DNA of 47,123 bases. It comes from Euryarchaeota archaeon Ods01 (lineage in GTDB: Archaea; Halobacteriota; Halobacteria; Halobacteriales; Halorutilaceae). Where the stretch lies: contig JAQZCZ010000005.1 of NCBI GenBank assembly GCA_028751095.1, positions 1-47,123 of the forward strand. The letters run 5' to 3'. Shown here in pieces: positions 14,843 through 23,242 of the stretch. The notes under the pieces were generated by a model, which did no database searches, was not told the origin of the DNA, and saw nothing but the letters and a program-made list of their open reading frames with translations. The translations under genes and the position numbers were made by a program. The stretch's first letter is position 1; each line of letters begins with the position of its first letter.

Positions 14843-14967
14843 CGGCACGGACACGAAGCGTCGGGGTTGCGCGAGAAGTAGACCGCGAGGTCGTCACGGA
14901 GTTCGTGTTCGCAGTCGGTCATCCGGTACTCGCAGTTCGAACAGCAGTCAGGGAATGCTTGGCTCAT
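14839..14967 (-). CDS. 42-aa six-cysteine protein
   Basis: Below the usual length cut-off but convincing. It runs from the ATG at 14967 to a TAG overlapping the signal-peptidase stop. It begins MSQAFPDCCSNCEYRMTDCE, with Cys at 8, 9, 12 and 19, and ends DASCPCR, with Cys 39 and 41. The CC..C......C and CxC pattern suits one or two metal sites. It has high-GC third positions and its own box A at 14997-15005 about 33 nt upstream. Function is unknown; haloarchaea encode many such micro zinc-finger proteins. Confidence 0.65.
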   Translation of the reverse strand: MSQAFPDCCSNCEYRMTDCEHELRDDLAVYFSRNPDASCPCR

Positions 14968-14996
14968 GTTACCACTACACATACGACGAGCCGTTG

Positions 14997-15005
14997 GGAT
15001 AAATC
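14997..15005 (-). promoter_or_regulatory. box A for the 42-aa Cys-rich gene
   Basis: On the minus strand GGATTTATC is centred about 33 nt before the ATG at 14967. Confidence 0.5.
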
Positions 15006-15040
15006 CGTATCGCCGTCCAGATGCGGCTGTTTTTACGGGG

Positions 15041-15049
15041 TTCTATAAC
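15041..15049 (+). promoter_or_regulatory. box A for the YciA-like thioesterase
   Basis: TTCTATAAC lies 22-30 nt before the ATG at 15071, consistent with a leaderless transcript. Confidence 0.5.
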
Positions 15050-15070
15050 GCAAGGGCGCGTACACCGACC

Positions 15071-15508
15071 ATGCCGACCGTCGTAGACACCTACATCGAG
15101 AACCGGGAGATAATACAGCCGAACCAGACTAACAACCACGATACAGCGCACGGTGGCGTTGTAATGCGTCTCATGGACGAGGTCGGGGCGATGTGCGCGA
15201 TGAGGCTCGCAGGAGAAACGTGCGTAACCGCCCACGTCGAGGACATAGACTTCGTCAAGCCCGTTCCGCGCGGCTCTATCGCGGTCGTTGAGTCATGGGT
15301 CTACGACACCGGAAGGACGAGTGTACACGTCCGTCTGGAGGTCGACAAGGAAGACCCGTTGACAGGCGAACGCGAGCGGACGGCGGACTCGTGTTTCGTC
15401 TTCGTCGCCGTCGACGAGGACGGTAAGCCCGTCCCTGTTCCGTCGCTGACCGTCGAAACCGAGCGCGGAGAGGAGCTACGCGACCGCGGAATAAACGCCG
15501 ACTGCTGA
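15071..15508 (+). CDS. acyl-CoA thioesterase, hotdog fold (YciA/BFIT-like)
   Basis: A 145-aa protein from the ATG at 15071, supported by the upstream box A; the open frame back to 14966 is ignored. Residues 16-42 hold QPNQTNNHDTAHGGVVMRLM then DEVGAMCAM, the acyl-CoA thioester hydrolase signature, with Asp36 at the catalytic-acid position of the central helix. The following strands (CVTAHVEDIDFVKPVPRGSI) are typical of the family. It hydrolyses acyl-CoA to free acid and CoA in the cytoplasm; chain length cannot be told. It is distinct from the PaaI-type enzyme at 4099. Confidence 0.88.
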   Translation: MPTVVDTYIENREIIQPNQTNNHDTAHGGVVMRLMDEVGAMCAMRLAGETCVTAHVEDIDFVKPVPRGSIAVVESWVYDTGRTSVHVRLEVDKEDPLTGERERTADSCFVFVAVDEDGKPVPVPSLTVETERGEELRDRGINADC

Positions 15509-15517
15509 CGGCGGTAG

Positions 15518-15525
15518 TTAGATAA
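15518..15525 (+). promoter_or_regulatory. box A for the SF1 helicase gene
   Basis: TTAGATAA is centred 29 nt before the ATG at 15551. Confidence 0.45.
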
Positions 15526-15550
15526 GCGGCGCGCTCCTCGGCTCGGTTGC

Positions 15551-17728
15551 ATGTCGATACTGTTCGACGAGGCGGCTGATAAGTTCGACGCCGAGGAAGC
15601 CGTCTTCATCGACTCATCCGACGTCGACCTGTCCGAGAGCGACGGCTCCGTCCCCGTCGGTCCCGTCGCCGAGTTCGCGGCGAGACGGGGAACGGCACAT
15701 CCCGACCGCGACGACTGGACCGCCGTACCGTTGCACGAACCCGACGGACCGGAGCTTTCGGGCGAGTACGTCTGTTACCTTGACCACGACGTGCGCGGAC
15801 GTATCTTCCTCGTACGTGAAGCGGGAGGCGGACCGACCGACGTAGAGACGTACGGCGTCGAGTCGTTCGGCAAGACGGCTCTCGCGCGCCGCGTCCGTTT
15901 CTGGCACTCCGACTACGCCCCTGACACTTTCCCCGACTACTACGACGCTCCCGTTGCTCCGCGCGAGAAGCCGCGGAAGACCGTCGACGCCGACGGCTTC
16001 TTCGACGGCTTGGAGGAGTACGTCGAGGCGGAGAGGGAGGCGGCACGCGAGGAGAACCGGAGGCGTGCGCGACGAGACGACGCCATGACGGTCACGGCGA
16101 CGGGACGCGAGGGAGGCGATGTCTTTGGCTTCGCGGTCGAGAACCCCGACGAAGCCGGATACAGACACGTGCAGAACGAACACGGTATACACGAGGGAAA
16201 CGAGGTGACGGTCCGTTCCGGCGAAACAGCCGTCGAGGCTGTGGTTGAGGAAATAGACGGAACAAGGCTCTCGCTCAAGGTCGACTTCGACGGAGTCGGC
16301 GACGTTACGCACGCCGGACGTATACTAGGCGGCGACGGAAGGAGCTTCGAGATATCGCTCCTCCTCAACGACCTGCCGCACCAGAGGGAGGCAAACGCGG
16401 TAAAGTCGGTTCGGGAGGACGACGACAAGCGCGAGGTCCTCGTCGGCGAACGCGAGCTAACCTTCGGTGACGCCGACGCGCTCGATGTTGAGGGATACGA
16501 CGACGAACTCAACCAAGAACAACGGACAGCGGCAGAACTCGCTCTTCTGGCGGACGACTTCTTCTGTCTCCACGGACCGCCGGGAACGGGGAAGACGCGG
16601 ACCCTCGTCGAGGTGGTGCGGCGCGCCGCGAACTCGGGCGAGCGCGTCCTCGTCTGTGCCGACTCGAACCAAGCCGCCGACAACCTCCTCGTGGGTTCGA
16701 GTACCGAGGGAGAGCCGGACGAGGGGTCGCTACACGCCTACGGACAGCACGGTGCCGACGAGTTCGTCGTGCGCCGTCTCAACGCGACGAACTCACGCGA
16801 CGAACTCGTCCGCGACAGTTACGCCGACGGAGCGGGAGGCGCGGATGTCGTCGTATCGACCAACAACAGCGCCGCGGACCTTCCGAGCAACTTCGACCTC
16901 GCCCTTGTGGACGAAGCTACGCAGGCTACGGTACCGTCGACCTGTATACCCGTTTCGAAGGCGGACGGCTTCGTCCTCGCGGGCGACCACCGCCAGCTAC
17001 CGCCTTACAGCGCCTCCGAAGGACCGAACGGGTCGCGTTTCGGTGGTTCGCTCTTCGAACACCTGTACGCCGAAGGCGGCGTGTACGAGGACGTGGGGGT
17101 CCAGCTGAAGACCCAGTACCGTATGCACCGCGACGTGATGCGTTTCCCGAACAGGCGTTTCTACGGACGGTCGCTCCGGTGCGGAAGAACGGTCGAACCA
17201 ATCGACGGCTTCGAGGCGGTCGTCGGCTACGATGTCGGCGGCGACGTAGGCGTCTCGGGAAGTTCGTACTACAACCGGAACGAGGCGGACGTAGTCGCGG
17301 TCGTTCTCAGGCGTCTTTTCGACGCGGGGGTCGCGCCCGAAGAAGCCGCCGTTGTGACGCCCTACAGTGCGCAGGCGAACGTCGTCCGCGAAAGGCTCGC
17401 CGAGGCTCTCGGCAGGGATATCGGCGGCGTGACCGTTGACACCGTCGACTCCTTCCAAGGGAGCGAACGTGAAGCCGTCGTCATCTCTATGGTGAGAAGC
17501 AACGACGAGGGAGACGTGGGCTTCCTCGGACGCCCCGAGGACGGACCCCGTCGTCTCAACGTCGCCATGACGCGCGCGCGGCGTTTCTGCGGAATCGTGG
17601 GCGACTGGTACAGTTTACGCGGCTCTAACTGCGGCGAGCTTTACGAAGACCTTTACTCGTACTTAGACGACACCGGAAGGATGCAGAACGTCGACGCGCG
17701 GTTGCTCGAAGCCAGACTCGACGGTTAG
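15551..17728 (+). CDS. superfamily 1B DNA/RNA helicase (UPF1/DNA2/SMUBP2-like)
   Basis: A 725-aa helicase. Motif I is HGPPGTGKTRTLVE (about residue 341), motif II is LALVDEATQA (about 453), followed by LAGDHRQLPPYS (motif III), QYRMH (motif IV region, about 521), VDTVDSFQGSEREAVV (motif V) and RRLNVAMTRARR (motif VI, about 666). The N-terminal 300 residues carry a charged region and a beta-barrel-like segment of the UPF1 kind. It unwinds nucleic acid with ATP, 5' to 3' in characterised relatives. A nuclease domain as in DNA2 is not visible. Its stop overlaps the stop of the converging gene. Confidence 0.92.
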   Translation: MSILFDEAADKFDAEEAVFIDSSDVDLSESDGSVPVGPVAEFAARRGTAHPDRDDWTAVPLHEPDGPELSGEYVCYLDHDVRGRIFLVREAGGGPTDVETYGVESFGKTALARRVRFWHSDYAPDTFPDYYDAPVAPREKPRKTVDADGFFDGLEEYVEAEREAAREENRRRARRDDAMTVTATGREGGDVFGFAVENPDEAGYRHVQNEHGIHEGNEVTVRSGETAVEAVVEEIDGTRLSLKVDFDGVGDVTHAGRILGGDGRSFEISLLLNDLPHQREANAVKSVREDDDKREVLVGERELTFGDADALDVEGYDDELNQEQRTAAELALLADDFFCLHGPPGTGKTRTLVEVVRRAANSGERVLVCADSNQAADNLLVGSSTEGEPDEGSLHAYGQHGADEFVVRRLNATNSRDELVRDSYADGAGGADVVVSTNNSAADLPSNFDLALVDEATQATVPSTCIPVSKADGFVLAGDHRQLPPYSASEGPNGSRFGGSLFEHLYAEGGVYEDVGVQLKTQYRMHRDVMRFPNRRFYGRSLRCGRTVEPIDGFEAVVGYDVGGDVGVSGSSYYNRNEADVVAVVLRRLFDAGVAPEEAAVVTPYSAQANVVRERLAEALGRDIGGVTVDTVDSFQGSEREAVVISMVRSNDEGDVGFLGRPEDGPRRLNVAMTRARRFCGIVGDWYSLRGSNCGELYEDLYSYLDDTGRMQNVDARLLEARLDG

Positions 17729-18186
17729 AGTGGTTCGAACTTCTGTTTGACACGGTTCGGTACCGCGAAGACATCACGTCGCGTGTATCCGGCGTCTTCG
17801 AGGGCGGTCAAGACGGCTTCATCGTCTACCTCCTCCTCGTCACACTCCATCACAAAATGCCCGTCGCCTTCGGCGCTCTGTTCGAGCGTATCGGGGTCGG
17901 CGTGCGGCAACGATTCGACGACATCGACGAGCCTGTTGTCCGGCGTGCTGTCCAACGGAAACCGTGCGGCGACCGCGCCCTCGTCCGAGCCACCGTCACC
18001 GAAGGCGGCTTCGTGGAACGAGACGCGGTAGACTGACGGTTCGAAGCCGTTCTGCGAGGCGAGACGGTCGCGTTCCTCCGCCGCCTCGTCTGCGTCGGGA
18101 GCTATCTCAACCACCTCGTCGCCGTCTACAACCGCGTATCTGTCGTCCATCTTGTACACCTCGTCGTTAGATAGAACCGCGGACAT
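17725..18186 (-). CDS. hypothetical acidic protein
   Basis: A 153-aa cytoplasmic protein with no recognised domain, strongly acidic (VDDEAVLTALEDAGYTRRDV near the end). No membrane helix; one Cys. The ATG at 18186 is used here, but the only AT-rich box (AATATAG at about 18202-18208) is centred about 20 nt upstream of it, so the ATG at 18150 (MDDRYAVVDGDEVVEIAPDA) may be the real start. It converges with the helicase, sharing stop-codon bases. Confidence 0.65.
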   Translation of the reverse strand: MSAVLSNDEVYKMDDRYAVVDGDEVVEIAPDADEAAEERDRLASQNGFEPSVYRVSFHEAAFGDGGSDEGAVAARFPLDSTPDNRLVDVVESLPHADPDTLEQSAEGDGHFVMECDEEEVDDEAVLTALEDAGYTRRDVFAVPNRVKQKFEPL

Positions 18187-18212
18187 ATGCCGGTTGCCCC
18201 TCTATATTTCGG

Positions 18213-19004
18213 CTAGAACAGAAGGCGTCTTCCGAAGTCCTGTACCTTAGACGGCAGATAGCCCGAAGCCACGAGCGGCTTAGACACCGGACCGACTGTG
18301 TAACGGGGCTTAGGGTCGTCCGTCTCCGCCGCGGCGACGACCTTCTCGGCTACGTCGTCGGGAGAGGAGGCGAGAAGACCGGTCATCAGGTTCTCGACAC
18401 GTCTTTCGAGGCTCCGGTACAGTTCGCCGTACGGTCCGTCGAAGTCGAGACTCTCGGCGACGCCTTCCTCGAAACCCGTCTCTACCCCGCCAGGTTCAAC
18501 GAGGACAACATCGACCCCGTGGGGCGCTACCTCGACACGGAGGGCGTCGGTCAGGGCTTCGAGTGAGTGTTTCGACGCGCAGTAGGTGCCGACGCCAGGA
18601 AGCGAGACACGCCCGAGGACGCTCGACATGTTGATTACGGTGCCATCACCCTGTTCGCGCATATACGGTAACGCCGCACGAGCGAGTCTATGCGGTCCGT
18701 GTAGGTTGACGTCGAACTGTACGCGCGCGTCCTCAACGCTCGTCTCCTCAACTGCGCCAGCAAGAGGATTACCGGCGTTGTTGACCACGCAGTCGATACG
18801 TCCGGTCTCATCGACGACGGTCCCGACGACCTCGTCGACCTCGTCGCTGTCGGTCACGTCGAGATGAAGGCGTTCGTCGCCGACGGAGAGGTTTCCGTCG
18901 TCAATATCGGTAGCGTAGACGTGCCAGCCGTTCGATTCGAAACGGCGCGCGGTAGCCTCGCCAATACCCGACGCCGCGCCGGTCACGATTACTGTGCGTT
19001 CCAT
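18213..19004 (-). CDS. short-chain dehydrogenase/reductase (classical SDR)
   Basis: A 263-aa classical SDR: TGAASGIG (residues 8-15, dinucleotide binding), NNAG (75-78), Ser128 in NMSSVLGRVS and Tyr141-x-x-x-Lys145 in TYCASKHSLEAL make the catalytic set. Asp33 after the second strand suggests NAD(H) preference. PGGVETGF follows. Substrate unknown; the long C-terminal part (about residues 185-263) resembles SDRs acting on lipid or retinol-like substrates, but this is weak. It stands alone between genes that do not overlap it. Confidence 0.9.
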   Translation of the reverse strand: MERTVIVTGAASGIGEATARRFESNGWHVYATDIDDGNLSVGDERLHLDVTDSDEVDEVVGTVVDETGRIDCVVNNAGNPLAGAVEETSVEDARVQFDVNLHGPHRLARAALPYMREQGDGTVINMSSVLGRVSLPGVGTYCASKHSLEALTDALRVEVAPHGVDVVLVEPGGVETGFEEGVAESLDFDGPYGELYRSLERRVENLMTGLLASSPDDVAEKVVAAAETDDPKPRYTVGPVSKPLVASGYLPSKVQDFGRRLLF

Positions 19005-19040
19005 ACGTGTCGTCGTCGGGCGCGGGTTAAGAAGGGTGCG

Positions 19041-20291
19041 TTACGTCTCGTTCTCCCAGTGGTTGTGGACGTGCGGATTGATAACGCCGTCTTTGTCGCC
19101 CATCGGGGTGCCCCCGTTGGTGACGGCGCGCCCCCGCGGTCGGACACGTCCACCGTCAAAGCCACCGTCCGTCGGGGCTACGCCACGTCCGGCACGGCGC
19201 GTCCTGTCCTCGGGGGTCTGATAGACGCCCGAAGCGTCTTCGGATATAGTTTCCATCGAGAGGCAGACGCGGCAGAACTCGACGCCGAACGGTGTGAGAT
19301 GGACGCTCCGGCGGATGACCTTTGCGCGGGTACAGCTCTCTATCGCTTCCTTAACGTCGGGCTGGGCTTCGACGAGCTGGTACCGTTTTACGTCTTCGAC
19401 AGCTTCGTCACAGAACCAGACGAGTCCGAGGCGGTTGAGGTTCCCGAGGTACGCCTGCGTTCGGTCCTCGTAACGGACGCCCGCCTCGGTGCCGACCATC
19501 GAGAGACCCGCGGCGACGAGTTCGGAGGTTATCGGTAGCCATCCGGCGTCGCGGACGTTGACCGCAGGCTGAGGACCGTCGGTTGCGAGGAAACGGAGTA
19601 TACGCGCCTCGTCAGGAGCTATCTGGTCGAGTACGTGCGGGAAGGCAGGATGTAGGTCCTCGTCGTTGTCGATATCGGCGGACCTTTCGAGGAGGGCGGT
19701 GCCGCGCTCCCTGAGTTCAGCAAGCGCCTTCTCGCGCTCCTCCTCGGTCTTACGTCGTCTCCTCTCGGCTCCGTTCCCGTTCACGTCGAGTCCGAGACGG
19801 TCCATCTCGTCGAAGGCTATCCGTTCATACTCCTCTAGGAAGTCCTCGAAAGACCGAGCCGTCCCTACGGCTCTGAGCATACGCAGACCGGTCCGGAATC
19901 CTGACCAGAGCGAGTATCCGGCGGCGCGTCGGGTCGCAGTCGTCGCTATACGGAGGACCCAGAAGGCGTCCTTGAACGCCGAGTTCGGCTCGGGGAAGAC
20001 GGGTTCTACGCCGCGCCGGTTCGCCGCGAGAGCAAGTTCGAGAGCCGACAACGGGTCGTGGGGACCGTCGCCGTCAGGGAGGTAGAGACAGACAGCCGCG
20101 GTCCCGAGGGCGGAGAGACGCTGTCGTGACTCTGCGTCGAGGTCCTCGGGGTCGTCGAACTCCTCAACGAGTTCCGAGACGACGGATTCGGGGTCGTCGG
20201 TCGATGACGGCATCTCGTCGGGTCTGCGCCCGGGTCCGGCTATAGGAGCATCCCTCTCAGGGAACTCGAAGACGTGTTCTTTCTCAGTCAT
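19041..20291 (-). CDS. DUF4393 (Abi-alpha-like) protein
   Basis: A 416-aa protein starting at the ATG at 20291, which overlaps the stop of the DUF445 gene (ATGA). The N-terminal half is acidic and helical. The C-terminal half (about residues 220-350, from LDQIAPDEARILRFLATDGP through LTPFGVEFCRVCL) resembles the DUF4393/Abi-alpha domain: a bundle, then a winged-helix-like segment around GNLNRLGLVWF. The tail is Arg/Gly-rich and ends with His residues (HVHNHW). Abi-alpha was named from abortive-infection loci, but a defence role is unproven for this group. Tight coupling to a membrane protein suggests a joint function. Confidence 0.7.
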   Translation of the reverse strand: MTEKEHVFEFPERDAPIAGPGRRPDEMPSSTDDPESVVSELVEEFDDPEDLDAESRQRLSALGTAAVCLYLPDGDGPHDPLSALELALAANRRGVEPVFPEPNSAFKDAFWVLRIATTATRRAAGYSLWSGFRTGLRMLRAVGTARSFEDFLEEYERIAFDEMDRLGLDVNGNGAERRRRKTEEEREKALAELRERGTALLERSADIDNDEDLHPAFPHVLDQIAPDEARILRFLATDGPQPAVNVRDAGWLPITSELVAAGLSMVGTEAGVRYEDRTQAYLGNLNRLGLVWFCDEAVEDVKRYQLVEAQPDVKEAIESCTRAKVIRRSVHLTPFGVEFCRVCLSMETISEDASGVYQTPEDRTRRAGRGVAPTDGGFDGGRVRPRGRAVTNGGTPMGDKDGVINPHVHNHWENET

Positions 20292-21685
20292 ATCGTAGTC
20301 ACCACGAGTAGCTGTATCCAGCCCGCGACGAAGCCGAGAACGGCTCCGACGGCGATGAGGAGCCATTCGTCCTGTTCGAACGCAGGTCGGAGGGTCTTTA
20401 CGTACTCTTCAGGCGGGAGCTTCTTCATCTCTTTGGCGACGAGTTCCTGCATACGTTCGCTTCTTTCACGGTTAAGCTGTGGGTCCTTTAGTATTTCGTA
20501 GGCGTAGTCGAGCGGCTCGGTGGCGAGCGACTCACGTATCGACTCGTACTGCTGGTCGCCGGTCGCGGCGCGTACGAGGGGCTGGGCGATTCCAACCGAC
20601 CGGTCGACCTCGGTACGCAGTGCGTCCCTGACCATCTTACGCGTCCGGTCGGACTTTGGACCGTAGAGGAGATGGCGGGCGATGTTCTCGACGGTAAGAA
20701 TCTTGTCGGCGACTATCTCGGCGTAGGTGTCGACGCTGTCGTTCTGTCTTTTGACGAAAAGCCCCTGTATCCTGAACGGTCCGACCTTGTACTCGTTGAC
20801 GGGGTTGAAGATAGCCTTGATGGCGATGAAGTTGGTCATATATCCGACAGCCGCGCCCGAAAGGGGGAGAACCCACCATTCGTCGATGTAGAGGAACAAG
20901 GGGACGGAGAAACATCCGAGAAGGGTTCCGAAGATGAAGCCCGAGTTTACGAGGAACTTGAGTTCTCGGTCGCCCACTTCAAGGAACATCCGGTTGAGGA
21001 GACGCGGGTTGGCTTCGAGATGGTTGATTATCATCATCTTGACGTTCATCAGCTCGTCGATGTTCTCACCCGTCTTGTGGAACAGGTTTTCGGAGACCTC
21101 GGGCAGACGTTCCTCGACGCGCCGGTGAATCATCTGCTTGACAGGCTCGGGTGCTTCGTCCCAGAGTTCGGGGTACTCGCGCCGGAGTATGTCGTCAACG
21201 AGCGCGTGTATGTCGTCGCGCGACGACTCGACGACCCGCGCCGCGACTGCGTCGGGGTCAAGCTGTTGGTAGAACTCGTGCTGTGTAGCAACCTTGTCGA
21301 CGCTGTTGTCGTACGCAATACTACCCATCTTAGCGCCTCTCGACGGAACGATGCCCTGCCAGCCGAACTTTCCTTCCAACACCCCGGGAATCTGCTGTAT
21401 CTTTCTCGGGAGGAAGCCCGAAATCTGTTTCATCCCGGGTACGGTAACGCCGCGGAAGTCGACCGGGTAGAACATCAGACGGATAGCCACCCAGTTGGTC
21501 ATGTACCCGATAATACCGGTGATAGGCGGAATAAGGGCGAGACGCCAGTCGAGACCCGCGAGACCGGACGGCACGACCTCAGCGACCGTTTCGGCGTCGG
21601 TGGGGAGAGACACAAGTAGGTCTAGAAGCGGTAAGCTCCCGACGACAGCAGACAGGAGTCCGGTAGACAGGCTTTCTGTCAGCAT
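20288..21685 (-). CDS. DUF445 (YheB-like) membrane protein
   Basis: A 465-aa protein with the two DUF445 hallmark repeats IIGYMTNWVAIRLMFYPVDF (about residues 58-77) and VGYMTNFIAIKAIFNPVNEY (about 288-307), each at the end of a membrane helix. A cytoplasmic helical region lies between them, and a C-terminal helix (LLIAVGAVLGFVAGWIQLLV) closes the protein. DUF445 proteins are membrane proteins of poorly known function. The gene overlaps the following DUF4393 gene by 4 nt, so the two are co-translated. Confidence 0.9.
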   Translation of the reverse strand: MLTESLSTGLLSAVVGSLPLLDLLVSLPTDAETVAEVVPSGLAGLDWRLALIPPITGIIGYMTNWVAIRLMFYPVDFRGVTVPGMKQISGFLPRKIQQIPGVLEGKFGWQGIVPSRGAKMGSIAYDNSVDKVATQHEFYQQLDPDAVAARVVESSRDDIHALVDDILRREYPELWDEAPEPVKQMIHRRVEERLPEVSENLFHKTGENIDELMNVKMMIINHLEANPRLLNRMFLEVGDRELKFLVNSGFIFGTLLGCFSVPLFLYIDEWWVLPLSGAAVGYMTNFIAIKAIFNPVNEYKVGPFRIQGLFVKRQNDSVDTYAEIVADKILTVENIARHLLYGPKSDRTRKMVRDALRTEVDRSVGIAQPLVRAATGDQQYESIRESLATEPLDYAYEILKDPQLNRERSERMQELVAKEMKKLPPEEYVKTLRPAFEQDEWLLIAVGAVLGFVAGWIQLLVVTTI

Positions 21686-21688
21686 CTA

Positions 21689-21704
21689 GTGTCCCCTGTG
21701 ACAC
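21689..21704. repeat. inverted repeat just upstream of the DUF445 start
   Basis: GTGTC and GACAC flank a 6-nt spacer 4 nt before the DUF445 ATG. It could be an operator or a short hairpin; 5-bp arms may also be chance. Confidence 0.3.
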
Positions 21705-21782
21705 GCGGCTTCGTGCGTTAGGTTAGCGTCGTACGGGGTGTACTAAGAACCCTCGGTACGTCGCCGCGCACGGTACACGGTA

Positions 21783-21800
21783 TACGGTCATGAGACCGTA
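21783..21800. promoter_or_regulatory. 7-bp-arm inverted repeat upstream of the CoA-disulfide-reductase-like gene
   Basis: TACGGTC-ATGA-GACCGTA is a perfect 18-bp inverted repeat with a 4-nt spacer, 33 nt before the ATG at 21833 in the 147-bp divergent spacer. It is well placed for a dimeric regulator. Confidence 0.5.
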
Positions 21801-21832
21801 ACTACAAGTTAGCTTCGGAGTAATACGGATAT

Positions 21833-23242
21833 ATGAATCCTTTCGTTGTCATCGGCGGCGATGCCGCCGGACTCAGCGCCGCGAGCAAGCTCAAGCGCGA
21901 AGACCCCGACCGCGAGGTCGTCGTCTTCGAGAAGGGTCGGTGGGTTTCGTACGCCCACTGCGGGACGCCGTACTTCGTCAAGGGCGAGGTCGAGAGCCTC
22001 GTCGACCTTACGTCGCTGTCGTCCGACGAAATCGAGGAACGCGGTATCGACCTGAGGCGCGAACACGAAGCTGTCGACGTTTCGACCGACGAAAAGACGG
22101 TGACGGTCCGCGGACCCGACGGCGAGTTCGAACAGCGGTACGGCGACCTGCTTCTGGCGACAGGCGCACGCGCCGCGGAGCCTATCGAGGGCGGCGACCT
22201 CGACAACGTCTTCACCCTCCACGGTCTCGACTCCGCGGCACGGATACGCGCGCTCCTCGAAGAGCCGTCGGAGTTCACAGTCGAGTCGCTCGGGGGCGGC
22301 GGATACGTCGACGAAGATGTGGTGCGGTACGGCGACCGCACGCCGCCCGAGACGGTCGCTGTCGTAGGCGGCGGATACGTCGGCGTCGAGATGTGCGAGG
22401 CGTTCGACGCGTGGGACCTCGACGTACATCTGTTCCAGCGCCCCGACAGCCTCCTGCCTGAGTTCGGCGGGTCGGTGGGCGAAAGGGTCGAGGAGACGCT
22501 CGCCGAAGAAGGCGTCGAGGTACACATCGGAACCGAGGTCGAGAAGCTTTCTGGAGACGGCGCGGTCGAGGAGGTCGTGACCTCCGGCGGCTCGGTGTCG
22601 GTCGACGCCGCGCTCGTCGGGGTCGGGGTGCGCCCCAACGTCGGACCGGTCGAGAACGAGGTCGAACTCGGCAGGTCGGGCGCTGTGGCTGTCGACAGGT
22701 ACGGACGCACATCCGCGGAGAACGTCTACGCCGCGGGTGACTGCGCCGAGGCGCGCCACGTCGTGACGGGAGAGAGCGCGTGGGTCCCGCTGGGTCTGAC
22801 GGCGAACCGCGCAGGACGCGCTATAGGCGCGACAGTCGCGGGAGAGCATACGCCTGTCGGCGGAGTCGCGGGTACGGCGGTCGTCAAGGCTTTCGACCTC
22901 GAATGCGGAAGGACAGGTCTGGTCAACGAGGAGGAGGCGCGCGAGGCGGGCTTCGAACCTGTGACCGTAACGGTCGATACGCGCTCGCGGTCGGGCTACT
23001 ATCCGGGGGCGGCGGAGACGACGGTCCGTCTCGTTGCCGACCGCGGAACGGGGCGTCTGTTAGGCGGGAGCATCGTGGGCGAAGACCGCGCCGCCGTCCG
23101 TATCAACACCGTAGCGACCGCTCTCGAATCAGGTATGACGGTCGACGAAGTCGAGAGGCTCGACCTCGGCTACGCGCCGCCGTTCAGCCCTGTCTGGGAC
23201 CCCGTTCTCGTCGCCGCGAAGGTACTCAACGGGAAGCTTTAG
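21833..23242 (+). CDS. FAD-dependent pyridine nucleotide-disulfide oxidoreductase, CoA-disulfide reductase-like
   Basis: A 469-aa flavoprotein. N-terminal FAD motif VIGGDAAGLSAASKL; SYAHCGTPYF places a single redox Cys (Cys43) exactly as in CoA-disulfide reductases and NADH oxidases; LLLATGARA; NAD(P) motif VAVVGGGYVGVEM; and NVYAAGDCAEA for the second FAD contact. A C-terminal dimerisation domain follows (VKAFDLECGRTGLVNEEEA). Family members reduce CoA disulfide or related low-molecular-weight disulfides, or oxygen or polysulfide, with NAD(P)H. Haloarchaea use gamma-glutamylcysteine as main thiol, so the substrate here is open. The stop overlaps the converging UbiB-like gene. Confidence 0.9.
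   Translation: MNPFVVIGGDAAGLSAASKLKREDPDREVVVFEKGRWVSYAHCGTPYFVKGEVESLVDLTSLSSDEIEERGIDLRREHEAVDVSTDEKTVTVRGPDGEFEQRYGDLLLATGARAAEPIEGGDLDNVFTLHGLDSAARIRALLEEPSEFTVESLGGGGYVDEDVVRYGDRTPPETVAVVGGGYVGVEMCEAFDAWDLDVHLFQRPDSLLPEFGGSVGERVEETLAEEGVEVHIGTEVEKLSGDGAVEEVVTSGGSVSVDAALVGVGVRPNVGPVENEVELGRSGAVAVDRYGRTSAENVYAAGDCAEARHVVTGESAWVPLGLTANRAGRAIGATVAGEHTPVGGVAGTAVVKAFDLECGRTGLVNEEEAREAGFEPVTVTVDTRSRSGYYPGAAETTVRLVADRGTGRLLGGSIVGEDRAAVRINTVATALESGMTVDEVERLDLGYAPPFSPVWDPVLVAAKVLNGKL

Noticed and set aside
15551-17728. Reading the SF1 helicase as part of a defence system
   Set aside because: No adjacent nuclease or methylase; it has its own promoter and fits the ordinary UPF1/DNA2-like group.
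19041-20291. Calling the DUF4393 gene an abortive-infection defence gene
   Set aside because: The name comes from distant relatives; the neighbourhood contains no other defence gene, so only the domain resemblance is reported.
20672-21619. 315-codon plus-strand frame
   Set aside because: Antisense shadow of the DUF445 gene, no recognisable domain.
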